In this document: positions 1 through 10,400 of the stretch, in pieces
Numbering within the stretch: position 1 is the first letter of the stretch
How the letters are laid out: each line of letters begins with the position of its first letter
Source of the DNA: Wenxinia marina DSM 24838
GTDB lineage: Bacteria; Pseudomonadota; Alphaproteobacteria; Rhodobacterales; Rhodobacteraceae
Length of the DNA: 41,479 bases
Reading direction: 5' to 3'
Assembly (NCBI RefSeq): GCF_000379485.1
Contig: NZ_KB902295.1
Span: 1-41,479 of the forward strand
The notes under the pieces: generated by a model
Databases searched by the model: none
Told to the model about the DNA's origin: nothing
Seen by the model: the letters and a program-made list of their open reading frames with translations, nothing else
Program-made: the position numbers and the translations under genes

Positions 1-397
1 AATCGAACCCACCCGAGCGGGTCGCGGCGTTGCATCGGACCTCCCGCGAGATTGTCGAGGCTGCCCGCCGCAGGCGGCGGGCGATCTCGCGCAAGCCGAC
101 ACCCCGCGCCAGCAGCAGCGCGATCTCTTCACGTTCCTCAAGGCAGAGATAGCGCCGAGATGGCGGCGGCGCCGATGGCGCCAAATGCGAAGGGGGCATG
201 CCGCCAGCCTCTCGAAACCACCGTGTTCCGACCGGCTGCGAGACACCGGCCCGCACGGCAGCTTCCTCGCTGGGAAGACCAAGAGCAATCAGGACCCAGA
301 AGCGCTGGCGTTCAAACCGCTGCGCCACTCCGGGCCGCCCAGGAGAGCGCAGCTTTCGCCCCGTTGATCGTTCGGATTTTCGTCTGCTTGTCGTCAT
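1..397 (-). CDS. IS30-family transposase, N-terminal part (runs off window start)
   Basis: This is the first 132 codons of a DDE transposase that continues beyond base 1. The ATG at 397 follows an excellent ribosome site (AAAGGAGG) with a short spacer. The reading frame is open throughout. Residues from about 87 carry the IS30 helix-turn-helix signature: RYLCLEEREEIALLLARG, then REIARRL and STISREVRCNAATRSGG, which binds the IS terminal repeats. An upstream stretch (GVAQRFERQRFWVLIALGL, SEEAA, RWFREAGGMPPSH) matches the longer N-terminal form seen in many proteobacterial IS30 members. The catalytic domain lies outside the window, so whether the element is intact cannot be judged. It faces away from the secretion-like operon and probably marks the left edge of an IS-rich boundary. 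Confidence 0.8.
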   Translation of the reverse strand, partial: MTTSRRKSERSTGRKLRSPGRPGVAQRFERQRFWVLIALGLPSEEAAVRAGVSQPVGTRWFREAGGMPPSHLAPSAPPPSRRYLCLEEREEIALLLARGVGLREIARRLRRAASTISREVRCNAATRSGGFD

Positions 398-416
398 CGC
401 AACCTCCTTTAACAAA

Positions 417-444
417 GGTGTTGCGACGACCGGTTGAGACCGCC
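417..444. repeat. Putative terminal inverted repeat of the IS30 element
   Basis: A short segment just upstream of the IS30 transposase ribosome site (GGTGTTGCGACGACCGGTTG and the following GAGACCGCC) has the look of an IS30-family end. The opposite end is outside the window, so the inverted repeat cannot be confirmed. Confidence 0.35.
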
Positions 445-527
445 CAAGACGGCGCGCTTCGCCTGGGCCGTGATGGCCCGAAACGAGGCCTATCTGGCGA
501 GCGCGCCGGCATGAGCTGAGACAAGAT

Positions 528-549
528 CCGCGGCAGGCGTCTGCCGCGG
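528..549. other. Perfect 9-bp hairpin (CCGCGGCAG / CTGCCGCGG)
   Basis: Arms at 528-536 and 541-549 pair perfectly around a 4-base loop. No T-run follows on either strand and no gene ends here, so a terminator role is not supported. It may be a leftover of a mobile element end. Confidence 0.4.
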
Positions 550-708
550 CCATGTGAGGATGATGATCAGCGGAACCGCAGCCAGGACACCCCGTGGTAC
601 TGTCTGGGCCTCTCAGCCCGCTCCTCTCTGATCAGGACCTCGTGCGCGGACTTCATCAAGGCCAGCGGTCATGCGAACCGCACCGAGGCCGGAGACATGA
701 CCGCACCG

Positions 709-766
709 CTACGATCGGCACGCCGCCAAATCAGCACTTGCAGTCAGGGCCGTCCAGACATGACAG
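709..766 (+). repeat. 58-bp direct repeat, left copy
   Basis: This segment matches 38295-38352 in the same orientation over 58 bases, with a handful of substitutions and two single-base indels. Shared blocks include CTACGATCG, GCCGCCAA, TGCAGTCAGGG and ACATGACAG. Each copy can be read as the last codons of an ORF starting YDRHAA and ending in TGA, so it may be the 3' end and right terminus of an unidentified IS. The two copies bracket the giant-protein module. Confidence 0.6.
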
Positions 767-838
767 TCCCGTTAGGGCCATCCAGATAACAGTGCCCAGT
801 TGACAGCCCATACGTGTACCCTCAACAGTTTTGAGGTT

Positions 839-844
839 GGAGGG
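839..844 (+). promoter_or_regulatory. Ribosome binding site deciding the start at 854
   Basis: GGAGGG lies nine bases upstream of the ATG at 854. This favours that ATG over the TTG at 800, which has no ribosome site and would add 18 unconserved-looking residues. Confidence 0.7.
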
Positions 845-853
845 TGTCCACTC

Positions 854-2701
854 ATGAGCACGCGGACAGATGGCGCCGTTGATCCGCCGGCCGCCCCGAC
901 CCCAGCCAATGGCATCAACGCCGAGGCGTCGGCCGGGTTCGCAGACGACGAGAACTGGATTGCCGGATTGCGATCTCGGCTGACCGCCGAAGTGGCCGTT
1001 CTCGCGATGGGGCCTGTGAATACCGGGCCATATATGCTCAGCGCCTTGTCGCCGCCCGACGCAACCCCGGGTGAAGGGTTGAGCGCGGCGCTCGATCATG
1101 CCGTCGCTCAGCGCAAGCCCATCGTGAAGAGCGGCTTTCTGGATCGCGGCGTGACCTCCTGCGCCATCGGGGTGCCGATCCTTCTCGACGGCGCGCTTCA
1201 TGGCGTCGTCGCGGTGCAATTGCCGGTGCGGGCCGACCTCGACCTGCGCCGCGTCGTCGACGAGATCAGCTGGGCCCTGCCTGGCGTCCAGTTCGGCGTG
1301 CTCATGCGGCAGATGGCCGAGGGCGAATTGTCCCAGGCCAGGGCCCGGTCGGTGGTCGAGCTTCTCGCCGCGACCCTGGACGAGCCGCGCTGGACCGTCG
1401 CCGCCGCCACCGCCGTCACCGATCTGGCCAACCGGCTGGGCTGCGACCGGGTCGCGCTCGGCGTGCGCCGGCGGCTCCGGTCCAAGGTCGTCGCGCTCTC
1501 CCACTCCGGCGGCTTCTCCCGCAAGTCCGAACTCATGCAGCGCATCGCGGATGCGATGGACGAGGCGATCGACCAGGGCGGGCCGATCCTCCTGCCCGAC
1601 GATGCCGCCGACAGGCTCACCCTCACGGCGGCCCATGACGCGCTCGGCGATCAAGGTGCACCGCGGGCGATCCTCACCGCGCCGCTTCGGCGCGACGGCC
1701 GGGTGACCGGCGCGCTCACGTTCGAGCGCACGGCGGCCAATCCCTTCCGGCCCGACGAGGTGGACCTCATCCAGGCGGTGGCGGGTGTGCTGGGGCCGGT
1801 GCTCGAGGAAAAGCGGCTGAACGACCGGCCGCTGCCGGTGAAGGCCGCGCAGAGTGTCGGTAACGGACTGGCGTGGACGATGGGCCCACGCAACGCTGGG
1901 CTGAAGGCAACGTTCGTCCTCTTAGCGCTAGCGGGGGTGCTGGCCTGGAACACCACCGTGCCGTTCCGGATCACGGCCGACGCCCGCGTCGAGGGCGCGA
2001 TCCGGCGCGTGGTCGCCGCGCCGCTCGACGGTTACGTCTCCGCGGCTGCGGCGATCGCGGGCGACATCGTGCGCGAGGGCGACATGCTCGCCCAACTGGA
2101 CGACCGGGATCTCCGGCTCGAACTGGCCCGGTGGGAGACGGTGCGCGCCCAGCGCCAACGGGAATACGAGACCGCCCTCGCCGAACGGGACCGCGCCGCC
2201 ATCGGCATCGCCGCGACCCAGATCGAGCAGGCAGAGGCCGAGATCGCGCTTCTGAACGAACGCATCGCGCGGACCCAGATCCGCGCCCCCTTCGACGGCA
2301 TCGTTCTGTCCGGCGATCTCGACCAGTCGGTCGGAGCGCCGGTCGCACGCGGCGAGGTCCTCTACGAGATCGCCCCGCTGGACGCCTACCGGATCGTTTT
2401 GTCGGTTGACGAACGCGACCTCGCCCTGGTGGAGCCTGAGCTGCGCGGCGAGGTGGTCCTGTCCGCCCTACCCGGCCGCGAATTCGCCATCGAGACGGGG
2501 CGCGTGACCTCGGTCGCGGGGGTCGAGGACGGCCGGAACGTGTTTCGCGTCGATGCCGAACTGGCCGAGCCCACGGACCTGCTGCGGCCCGGCATGGCGG
2601 GCGTGGCGAAGATCGGGATCGGCGAAAGGCCCTTCCCCGTGGTCTGGACCCGCGGCGTGGTCGACTGGCTGCGCCTGACCCTGTGGCGCTGGGCCCCGTG
2701 A
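854..2701 (+). CDS. Tandem-GAF / transmembrane / HlyD-family periplasmic adaptor
   Basis: A 615-residue protein with an unusual combination. Residues about 40-147 look like a divergent GAF domain (SCAIGVPILLDGALHGVVAV). Residues about 177-317 are a clearer GAF domain (VTDLANRLGCDRVALGV, later APLRRDGRVTGALTFER). A single membrane segment follows (about 348-366, ATFVLLALAGVLAW). The rest is a HlyD-like adaptor: first lipoyl half (VVAAPLDGYVSAA, GDIVREGDMLAQLDDRDL), a coiled-coil hairpin, second lipoyl half (TQIRAPFDGIVLSGDLDQS) and a beta-barrel. The predicted topology puts the GAF domains in the cytoplasm and the adaptor in the periplasm. The next gene overlaps its stop by four bases, so the two are translationally coupled. 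The GAF domains may sense a ligand or dock a cytoplasmic partner; this is inference. No ABC transporter accompanies it. Confidence 0.85.
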   Translation: MSTRTDGAVDPPAAPTPANGINAEASAGFADDENWIAGLRSRLTAEVAVLAMGPVNTGPYMLSALSPPDATPGEGLSAALDHAVAQRKPIVKSGFLDRGVTSCAIGVPILLDGALHGVVAVQLPVRADLDLRRVVDEISWALPGVQFGVLMRQMAEGELSQARARSVVELLAATLDEPRWTVAAATAVTDLANRLGCDRVALGVRRRLRSKVVALSHSGGFSRKSELMQRIADAMDEAIDQGGPILLPDDAADRLTLTAAHDALGDQGAPRAILTAPLRRDGRVTGALTFERTAANPFRPDEVDLIQAVAGVLGPVLEEKRLNDRPLPVKAAQSVGNGLAWTMGPRNAGLKATFVLLALAGVLAWNTTVPFRITADARVEGAIRRVVAAPLDGYVSAAAAIAGDIVREGDMLAQLDDRDLRLELARWETVRAQRQREYETALAERDRAAIGIAATQIEQAEAEIALLNERIARTQIRAPFDGIVLSGDLDQSVGAPVARGEVLYEIAPLDAYRIVLSVDERDLALVEPELRGEVVLSALPGREFAIETGRVTSVAGVEDGRNVFRVDAELAEPTDLLRPGMAGVAKIGIGERPFPVVWTRGVVDWLRLTLWRWAP

Positions 2702-4845
2702 CGGAGTCGCTGCAAAGTCCCTCCTGGTACCGGGTCGCCGACCTCACCCCCCGGCTGCGCAGCCATGCGCAGGTCCACCGCGCCGTGTTCCGGAGCGAGG
2801 TCTGGTACGTCATCGAGGACCACGCGAGCGGCGCCTACCTGCGCGTGTCCGAGGCGGCCTGGCAGATCATCGGATTGATGAACGGCCGGCGCCGGATGGA
2901 GGACATCTGGCGCACCGCCGCCGAGGCGCTTGGCGATGACCTGCCCACGCAGCACGAGACGATGCAGCTTCTGATACGGTTGCATCGGGCCGACGTGCTG
3001 CACGCGGACATCCCCCCCGACATGGGCCGGCTGGTCGAACGGGGCGCACGGGATTCTCGGACCAAGCGGCTCGCCGGCCTGCGCAATCCACTGGCGATCC
3101 GGGTGCCGCTCTTCGATCCCGACGGGTTCGTGCGGGCGACCCATTGGCTCGTGCGGCCGCTCTTCGGCTGGTTCGGCCTCCTGCTCTGGCTGGGTGTCGT
3201 GGGCACCGGTCTGGTCTTGGCGCTGGCCGATATCGACGCCCTGCAGAACAACGTGGCCGACCGGGCGCTCAGCGCGGGCAACCTGCTTCTCGTCGTCGCG
3301 CTCTATCCTTTGGTCAAGGCCGTCCACGAACTCGGCCACGCCTATGCCGTCCGCCATTGGGGTGGCGAGGTCCACGAGATCGGGATCATGCTGCTGGTGT
3401 TCATGCCCGTTCCCTACGTCGACGCCTCCGCCTCTTCGGGCTTCCGGAACAAGTGGCACCGGGCGGGGGTCGCGGGCGCCGGGATCGTGGTGGAACTCTT
3501 CCTCGCCGGACTCGCGGCGATCCTCTGGACGCAGCTCGAGCCGGGATTGACGCGCGCGGCGGCGATGAACGTCATGTTGCTTGCGGGGCTGTCGACGCTG
3601 TTCTTCAATGGCAACCCGCTGCTGCGGTTCGACGGCTACTACGTCCTGGCCGATCTGGTCGAGATCCCCAATCTCGGGACGCGGTCGACACAGCACCTGA
3701 AGTATCTGGCCCAGAGATACCTCTTCGGGCTGAAGGACGCGCGCTCCCCCGCGATGGCGCGGGGCGAGGCGACCTGGTTCGTCGCCTACGGTATCCTGTC
3801 CCTGATCTACCGCTATTTCATCATGCTCGCGATCCTGCTCGTCGTCGCGAACCTGTTCTTCGAGATCGGCCTGGCGCTGGCGCTCTGGTCGGCGATCCTG
3901 CTTCTCGTCGTGCCGCTGGCCAAGGGGTTCTGGTTCGTCGTCGCCGACGGCCGGCTCGACGGGCGCAGGGGCCGGGCCGTCGCTGCCTCGGCCGGGATCG
4001 GCGCGATGTTCTTCTGGCTGATCTTCGTCCAGCCCGTGCCCTCGGCCACCATGGTGCAGGGCGTTGTGCGCGCACCCGATCAGTCGCTCGCCATCGCCGG
4101 GGCCGAGGGTTTCGTGGTCGAGCTTCTGGCCGAGCCGGGCCAGGATCTCGTGGCGGGCGCGCCGATCCTCAGGATTGAGGACCCCCTGATCGAAGCCCGG
4201 GTGGCCCTGGTCGAGAGCCAGATCGAGGAATTGCGGCTCCGCCGGATCCAGGCTCTGGCCGCCGACCGGGTGCAGGCCGATCTGATCTCGCAGGAGCTCG
4301 GTCTGGCCGAGCAGGCGCTCGCGCTCGCCGTCGAGCGGAGGGGCGAGCAGATCGTCACCGCGCCGATCGACGGCCGTCTGCTGATGCCCTCGGGCGAGGA
4401 GCTGATCGGCCGCTTCGCGCGCAAGGGCGAAACGCTGGCGTGGGTCATGGGCGACGCGCCTGGCCAGATCCGCGCCGTGATCCCCGAGGCCCGGATCGAC
4501 CTCCTTCGTCTCGGCGTCGAGGACGTCCGCCTTCGCCTTGCGAGCCATCCCGACGAGGAGATCGCCGCGACGCTGAGCCGCGACCGTCCCGCGGCGGCGA
4601 CCGAACTGCCGAGCCCGGCGCTGGGGCGGGCCGGCGGCGGGCCGATCCCGCTCGACCCGCGGGCGACGGATCGAGTCACGCCGGTCGGCATCGTCTTCAC
4701 CGTCGATCTGACTCCCGCGGACGGCCGGCCCCTGACGGCGGTGGGGGAACGGGTCTACATCCGCTTCGACCACGGCGCGCGCCCGCTCGGCGAGCAGCTC
4801 TGGCGGGGCGTGCGGCAGGTCTTCCTGCGCGACCTCAATGTCTGA
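2698..4845 (+). CDS. PqqD-like / M50 zinc metallopeptidase / HlyD-like fusion membrane protein
   Basis: About 715 residues. I chose the GTG inside the GTGA overlap with the preceding stop; a GTG at 2683 is possible. Residues about 10-110 resemble a PqqD-like winged helix ([20 protein letters not shown], then RMEDIW), the fold used as a leader-peptide recognition element in RiPP pathways. A membrane region (about 150-447, roughly eight segments) follows, with an intact M50 site-2-protease signature: HELGH at 210-214 and a second metal motif [10 protein letters not shown] around 306-315. Residues about 455-700 are lipoyl/HlyD-like ([31 protein letters not shown]). It therefore couples possible leader binding, intramembrane proteolysis and a periplasmic adaptor arm. 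Its place between the GAF-HlyD and SecA-like genes suggests it is the membrane core of an export or processing complex. Its substrate is inferred, most likely the neighbouring LEPR-XLL protein. Confidence 0.85.
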   Translation: MTESLQSPSWYRVADLTPRLRSHAQVHRAVFRSEVWYVIEDHASGAYLRVSEAAWQIIGLMNGRRRMEDIWRTAAEALGDDLPTQHETMQLLIRLHRADVLHADIPPDMGRLVERGARDSRTKRLAGLRNPLAIRVPLFDPDGFVRATHWLVRPLFGWFGLLLWLGVVGTGLVLALADIDALQNNVADRALSAGNLLLVVALYPLVKAVHELGHAYAVRHWGGEVHEIGIMLLVFMPVPYVDASASSGFRNKWHRAGVAGAGIVVELFLAGLAAILWTQLEPGLTRAAAMNVMLLAGLSTLFFNGNPLLRFDGYYVLADLVEIPNLGTRSTQHLKYLAQRYLFGLKDARSPAMARGEATWFVAYGILSLIYRYFIMLAILLVVANLFFEIGLALALWSAILLLVVPLAKGFWFVVADGRLDGRRGRAVAASAGIGAMFFWLIFVQPVPSATMVQGVVRAPDQSLAIAGAEGFVVELLAEPGQDLVAGAPILRIEDPLIEARVALVESQIEELRLRRIQALAADRVQADLISQELGLAEQALALAVERRGEQIVTAPIDGRLLMPSGEELIGRFARKGETLAWVMGDAPGQIRAVIPEARIDLLRLGVEDVRLRLASHPDEEIAATLSRDRPAAATELPSPALGRAGGGPIPLDPRATDRVTPVGIVFTVDLTPADGRPLTAVGERVYIRFDHGARPLGEQLWRGVRQVFLRDLNV

Positions 4846-4856
4846 GCGCGCGCGCC

Positions 4857-6815
4857 GTGGCTAGCGGATGGCCGGCCTCGCCGGAAGGCGCCTTCTATCC
4901 GCGCGCGCCCGCGGCTCCCGCCCCCTCCCGGTTCGATCGCATGGTGGAGCGCGTGACGTCCCGCCCCCGCAGCGCCCTGCGGGCCCGTCCCTGGCGGACC
5001 TTCACCTGGCGGGTCCGTCTGCGACTGTCCCGCCTGGGACAGCTCGACGAGGCGGCCTTCGACGCGCATCTGACGGGGCTCGCGCACCGCCTCCGCCGCG
5101 CCCGGGCGCATCCCGGAGAGCGGCTGCTGGCCGAGGCGCTGGCCACGGTCTGCTCCGCCGCCGAGCGGACCCTCGGCATACGCCCCTACTGGACGCAGAT
5201 GCTGGGGGCGCGGGCCGTCCTAAACGGCGCCGTCGCCGAGATGCAGACCGGCGAGGGCAAGACGCTGGCCCTCGCCCTCGCCGCCGGCTGCGCCGCGCTC
5301 GGCGGGCGAAAGGTGCACCTGATCACCGCCAACGACTACCTCGCCGGCCGCGACGCCGTGACGATGCGCCCGCTCTACACCCGGCTCGGCCTGACGGTGG
5401 ACGCGGTGGAGGAAGGCATGGACGCCGAGAGCCGCCGCCGCGTCTTTTCCAGCGACATCGTCTATGCGTCGGGCAAGGAAGTGGCCTTTACCTTCCTGCG
5501 CGACCGGGTCGCCATGGGGTCGCGCACGGGCGATCTGGACATGCGGATGCGGGCCTTTCTCGACGACCGCGCCTTCCTCATGCCGGGGCTGCAGTTCGCG
5601 ATCGTGGACGAGGCCGACAGCGTGATGATCGACGAGGCGCGTACGCCCCTGATCCTCTCGGTCCCTCCGGGCGACATCGAGGTCGAGGCCGAGACGGCGC
5701 GCGGGGCCGACCGGATCGCCGCCACGTTAACCGAGGGCCGCCACTTCCGTCTCGACCGGTCGCGACATCAGGTCGAGCTGACCGATCGAGGGCGGGCCGC
5801 CGTGGCCGACGCCGCCGACCAGTTGCCCGAGGGCTGGCGAGTCGGGCCGCTGCGCGAGGACGCCGTGCGCACCGCCCTTTCGGCCCGGCACATGCACGCG
5901 CTGGGCGAGCATTACATCCTGCGCGACGGCAAGGTGGAGATCGTTGACGAATACACCGGACGCGTCATGCCCGACCGAAGCTGGTCGGCGGGTCTGCACC
6001 AGGCCGTCGAGGCCAAGGAGGGGGTGGAGATCACCGCGCGCCGCGTCACTCTCGCGCAGATCACCTTCCAGCGCTTCTTCCGTCGCTACCTGCATGTCGG
6101 CGGCATGACCGGCACCGCGCGCGAGGCGGCCGGAGAGTTCTGGGAGGTCTACCGCCTTCCCGTCGTCTCGATTCCCACCTACCGCCGCTCCCGCCGCGAG
6201 ACGTGGCGGACCCGGATCGCCGCGCAGGCCGAGACGAAATGGCGGCGCGTCGCGCGCCGGGCCGAGCGGCTGGCCCGGGCCGGCCGACCCGTCCTGATCG
6301 GCACACGCACCGTAGCAGCCTCGGATGCGGCGAGCGCGGCCCTTCAGAGACTGGGCGTGCCGCACCGCGTACTCAGCGCCGAACAGGATGCCGACGAGGC
6401 GGCGATCGTCGCCGAGGCCGGGCGCGCGGGCGCCGTGACCGTCGCCACCAACATGGCGGGGCGCGGCACCGACATCGTGCTGGACGCGCGGGCGCGGGCC
6501 GCGGGGGGTCTGCACGTCATCATGACCGAGCGCCATACCGCCCGTCGGATCGACCGGCAGTTGGCGGGCCGGGCCGGCCGCCAGGGCGATCCCGGCAGCT
6601 GGGAGGCGATCCTCTCCGCCGAGGACCCGCTGCTGATGGAGTTCGGCGGACGACTCGCCCGGCGAATGGCGCGGTTCGGCGGCGCGGCCGCCGCCCGCGC
6701 CATGTCGGCCGCCCAGGCCCGGGCCGAGACGCGTCATGCCCGCGCCCGCCGGCAGCTTCTCGAGCTTGACGAGAAGATGGCGGAGCACCTCTCCTTCACC
6801 GGAACCCCGGAATAG
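4857..6815 (+). CDS. Shortened SecA-like preprotein translocase ATPase
   Basis: About 652 residues from a GTG 11 bases after the previous stop; there is no clear ribosome site, and the ATG at 4941 is an alternative. SecA hallmarks are all present: Walker A MQTGEGKT (129-136), Walker B region [18 protein letters not shown] (250-267), a preprotein cross-linking region with [27 protein letters not shown], the NBD2 motif [12 protein letters not shown] (from 531), [11 protein letters not shown] and [14 protein letters not shown] (from 568). The protein stops shortly after NBD2 and a terminal helix ([13 protein letters not shown]). It therefore lacks most of the helical scaffold/wing region and the C-terminal zinc-binding linker of housekeeping SecA (usually 830-900 residues). 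The active-site motifs look functional. Genomic context points to a dedicated motor for the adjacent giant protein rather than general secretion. Confidence 0.88.
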   Translation: MASGWPASPEGAFYPRAPAAPAPSRFDRMVERVTSRPRSALRARPWRTFTWRVRLRLSRLGQLDEAAFDAHLTGLAHRLRRARAHPGERLLAEALATVCSAAERTLGIRPYWTQMLGARAVLNGAVAEMQTGEGKTLALALAAGCAALGGRKVHLITANDYLAGRDAVTMRPLYTRLGLTVDAVEEGMDAESRRRVFSSDIVYASGKEVAFTFLRDRVAMGSRTGDLDMRMRAFLDDRAFLMPGLQFAIVDEADSVMIDEARTPLILSVPPGDIEVEAETARGADRIAATLTEGRHFRLDRSRHQVELTDRGRAAVADAADQLPEGWRVGPLREDAVRTALSARHMHALGEHYILRDGKVEIVDEYTGRVMPDRSWSAGLHQAVEAKEGVEITARRVTLAQITFQRFFRRYLHVGGMTGTAREAAGEFWEVYRLPVVSIPTYRRSRRETWRTRIAAQAETKWRRVARRAERLARAGRPVLIGTRTVAASDAASAALQRLGVPHRVLSAEQDADEAAIVAEAGRAGAVTVATNMAGRGTDIVLDARARAAGGLHVIMTERHTARRIDRQLAGRAGRQGDPGSWEAILSAEDPLLMEFGGRLARRMARFGGAAAARAMSAAQARAETRHARARRQLLELDEKMAEHLSFTGTPE

Positions 6816-6817
6816 GA

Positions 6818-6843
6818 AACGGCGCCGCCGAGGCGACGCCGTT
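6818..6843. terminator. Putative terminator hairpin between convergent genes
   Basis: AACGGCG (6818-6824) pairs with CGCCGTT (6837-6843), beginning three bases after the SecA-like stop. A further CGCC/GGCG can pair inside the loop. The tract TTCTCAAAT follows rather than a clean U-run. It sits in the 51-base gap between the operon and the convergent giant gene and could serve both directions. Confidence 0.5.
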
Positions 6844-6866
6844 CTCAAATCCAAGAGCCGCTGCCG

Positions 6867-7437
6867 TTACAGCCCGTAGGTCGTCATGCTCGTCGTGCCC
6901 TCGGCCCGCCGGAACTGGCCCGACTCCGCATCATAGACCAGATAGTCGTCCGCGTCGGGCGTCGACCTGTCGGCGAGGAGCCAGGGGACATAGATCTCCG
7001 AGCGGGCGACGATGTCGAGATAGCTCGGGCTGACATTGTGCTGATCGAGGTCCGCCCCCCGCTCGTTCCATCTCGCAAACCTGTCCTTCTGCTGCGTGAT
7101 CTCGCTCTTGCTGCCACTGGCCAAAGCCGTCTCGGTCCAGTCGATGACCTCCTTGGCGAGCGCCGGGTAGGCGACCGCCTCCCTTGTCGCGTTGAGCAGC
7201 GCGGCGACGGCGTGACGCATCAGCGCGTTCGCGCCTCCGCCGTTCAGGTCGAGCGCCTGCACGAGGGTCAGGTCGGCCAGCGCGGCAAACTCGGCCGGCA
7301 CGTCGAAGACGTCGCCCACGCGCTGGCCGGGCTGGTAGATGAGCGCGCCGCTGTCGTCGCGCGGCCACGCCGACGCGCCCCAGCTCTGGGCGTTCGTCTT
7401 CCAGAAGCCGGGGGTGAGGCCCGCCGCGTCGCCATTG
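6867..7437 (-). other. C-terminal GLTPGFWKT region of the giant protein
   Basis: The last about 190 residues begin GLTPGFWKTNAQSWG and contain a mainly helical stretch (ALMRHAVAALLNATREAVAY, EVIDWTETALASGS). The GFWK motif recurs in secreted proteins with large repeats. It could be a C-terminal anchoring or folding domain; its function is not known to me. Confidence 0.65.
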
Positions 7438-10400
7438 GCGACCCCGTGATGATGCGCCAGGTCGGTGTCGGTGACCACCTTCCCCTGATAGCTGGCGAAT
7501 GCCGCGGCGGCGTTGCCGTAGTCCCCCACCGCGACCTTCGCGTCGACGACGCCCTCGGACGTGAAGAGCCAGGTCTCGCCAACGTCGAGCCTGCCGTCCC
7601 TGTCGGCATCGCCCGAGACGTAACGGGCGGCGAAGTCGTCGCTCACGTCGTCCGGGGTGCCGTTGTCGTCGATCACTGCGCTGGCCGGGTCGATCGTGAG
7701 TTCGACGTCTCCGGTATTGCTCAGCAGGTAGGTCCAGACGAGGTCGGTGCCGGCGAGGAAGAGCGGGCCCGGCACCGCGTTGGCGTCTTCGATCGAGGTC
7801 GGCGCCAGCACGTTCACGGCGTTGACCGCCTTGACCAGCTGGATCGACGCGGTCGGCGGTTCGATGCCCAAGATCCTGGCGATATCGCTGTCGGTTGCGA
7901 CCCGACCGTCCTCGGCGTGGGCCACGGCGTTCGCGGTGTTGACGTAGCTGCCCACGCCGGCCGAGGCCGTCACCGCCCCCTGCGAGGTGAAGAGCCAGGT
8001 CTCTTCCGTGTCGAGCATGCCGTCGTCGTCGAGGTCGCCACCGACATAGACGGGCGAGAAGTCGTCCGACGCATCGGTGGTGCCGTGATCGTCGACGATG
8101 GCCGTGGCCTTGTCGACGGTCAGACCGATCTCGCCGGTATTGCCCAGCAGGTAGGTCCAGACGAGGGCCGTCCCTTCCCGCAAGGCGAGCGGGGTGTCAT
8201 TGGCGTCCTCGGCCGCAGTCGGGTTCAGGGGATCGGCCGCATTGACGGCCTTCTGGAGCGAGATGCCGATGGCGGGCGGCGGGGTCAGCAACCCCCGGTA
8301 ATGGGCGAGGTCGCTGTCCGTTGCCGTCCGGCCTGCCAGATCGGAGACGGTCACCACGGCCCGGTTGACGTAATCGCCCGCGGTCACGACACCGGTCGCC
8401 CGGAACAGCCAGGTCTCGCCGGCGCTGAGGAAGCCGTTGCCGTCGACGTCGCCCGAAACGTAGGTCGGGGCGAAGTCGTCCGACGGGTCCGAAACGGTCC
8501 CCGCATCGTCGACCAGCGCGTCGACGGTCAGCTCGCTCGGGCCCGTGTTCTCGACGCGGTAGGTCCAGACCGCATCGCTGCCGACGAGCAGGAGCGGCCC
8601 GGGTCCGATGTCTGCATCCTCGGACGCGGTCGGCGCGAGAGGATCGACGGCGTTAATCGCCTTTTCCAGGTCGACGGACGGCAGGGGTCCCACGACATAG
8701 CCGTAATGGTGGTTCCTGTCGCTGTCGCTGGCGGTCCGCAGATCCGCATCCGCGACCACGACTGTGGCCTCGTTGGCGTAAGCGCCCGTCGCCGCGATCC
8801 CGTCGAGACCGAAGAGCCAGGTTTCGGCGGTATCGAGCAATCCGTCCCCGTCGACGTCGCCCGAGACGTAGACCGGCGTGCGATCATCGACGGTGTCGGG
8901 GGTGCCCATGTCGTCGGTGAGCCGCGTGATGCGGACCGGGTCGCTGCCGAGGTTGTTGACCAGATAGGTCCAGCGCACCGTGCTGCCCGCCACGAGTGAC
9001 GGACCGGGTCCGGTGTCGGCATCCTCCTCGTGGGTCGGGGCCAGCGGATTGACGGCGTTGATCGCCTTCTCGAGCCGCACCACCGGCGGCGGCGACGTCA
9101 GCGTCGTGCCGAAATGGTAGTTCATGTCGGTATCGCTCACGCCGCGCCCCGTCGGGGGCCGCGCGCTGACCGTGACCTCGTTGCTGTAGAGGCCCGACGT
9201 CACCTGCCGGTCGCCCACGCCCTCCGAAGTATAGAGCCAGGTCTCGCCGATATCGAGGATGCCGTTGGAGTCGATATCGCCCGAGACGTAGACCGGCGTG
9301 AAGCTGAAGGTGCCGGATTCGTCGGTGATCTTGACGTTCTTCAGCGCCTCGGAGCCCACGTTGCTGACCAGATAGGTCCAGCGCGCCGTGCCGCCCACGG
9401 CGATGCGCACGGCCTCGGCTTCGGTGTCGGCGTCCTCGGCCAGGGTCGGGAACCACGGATCGGCGGCGTTGACGGCCTTCTCGACCAGGATCGCCGGAGT
9501 GGTCTGTCCGGGCCGGCCCCGGCCCTCCGCCGGAGCGGTCGGAGTGGAGCCCGCGGCGGTCTGCAAGGGTTGACGTTGGGTGTCGTCCTCGGGCCCGCCG
9601 GCGCTGTCGAAGGCACCGCGGCCGTTGCCGGGCTGCGGATCGCGCGGTGCGCCGGTCTGGTCCTGCCAGGCCGGGTCGCGCTGGGTCACGAGGCCGATCG
9701 TGTCGATGATGTCGGCCCGATCCATGCCCGCGCCGGTCCCGCCGGCGAGGTCGATCAGGAACTCGACCACGTGGGGGGACGGCAGGCGGTTCACCGTCGG
9801 CGCGCCGAAGCGCGAGAACGGCACGATGTAGCTGTTGAACTCGCCCACCCAGTCGTACATCCGGTCGGTGCCGCTGTTGGCGATCAGGACGTCGCGCCCC
9901 GCGCCGCCGAAGCCGAAGTCGGCCGCGCCGCCGGTCGTCGCGGGCGTCAACGCGCTGTCCGACGTGTCGTTCAGCCCGCCATTCGTGCCGAGGTTGTCGT
10001 CCAGCTGGAGGTAGTCGTCGCCCCAGCCGCCGAACAGCCGGTCGTGCCCCGTGCCGCCGAAGATGGCGTCGTTGCCGTAGCCGCCGAAGATGGCGTCCTT
10101 TCCGTCCTCGATCAGCGTGCCGCCAGCGTCGAAGGTGAGGAAGTTGAGGTAGAAGTTCTCGATCCGCGGCCGCGGGTTTTCCGGGTCGTAGAAGGGCCGG
10201 TAGCTCGCCGTGATGACGTCGTAGAAGCCGTACAGGATTCCGGTCGAGGCATCGTAGGCCAACGGCGCGGCGTCGATCGGCCGGGTATCGAGGTAGAAGA
10301 CCTCCAGCGCCTCGGCACCCGAGGCGGCATCGTCGCCCGCGCCGCCATGGACGAAGTCGTCGCCGAGCCCGCCGTAGAGGATGTCGTCGCCACCCTCCTG

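Larger units (their letters stand above)
445..853. other. Non-coding or IS-derived DNA between the IS30 end and the operon
   Basis: I see no credible gene here. The stretch holds a 9-bp perfect hairpin at 528-549 and a 58-bp segment (709-766) that recurs at 38295-38352. A shortened second copy of part of that segment lies nearby (GGGCCGTCCAGACATGACAG near 747, GGGCCATCCAGATAACAG near 776). These look like remains of insertion-sequence ends. The last 60 to 80 bases should contain the promoter and leader of the operon starting at 854, but I cannot pick a convincing -35/-10 pair. Confidence 0.5.

Noticed and set aside
528-549. Hairpin as a transcription terminator
   Set aside because: No T-run on either strand and no gene ending next to it.
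2386-4773. Long minus-strand frame opposite the M50 fusion gene
   Set aside because: The plus strand carries recognisable PqqD, M50 and HlyD motifs; the minus frame shows only biased composition.
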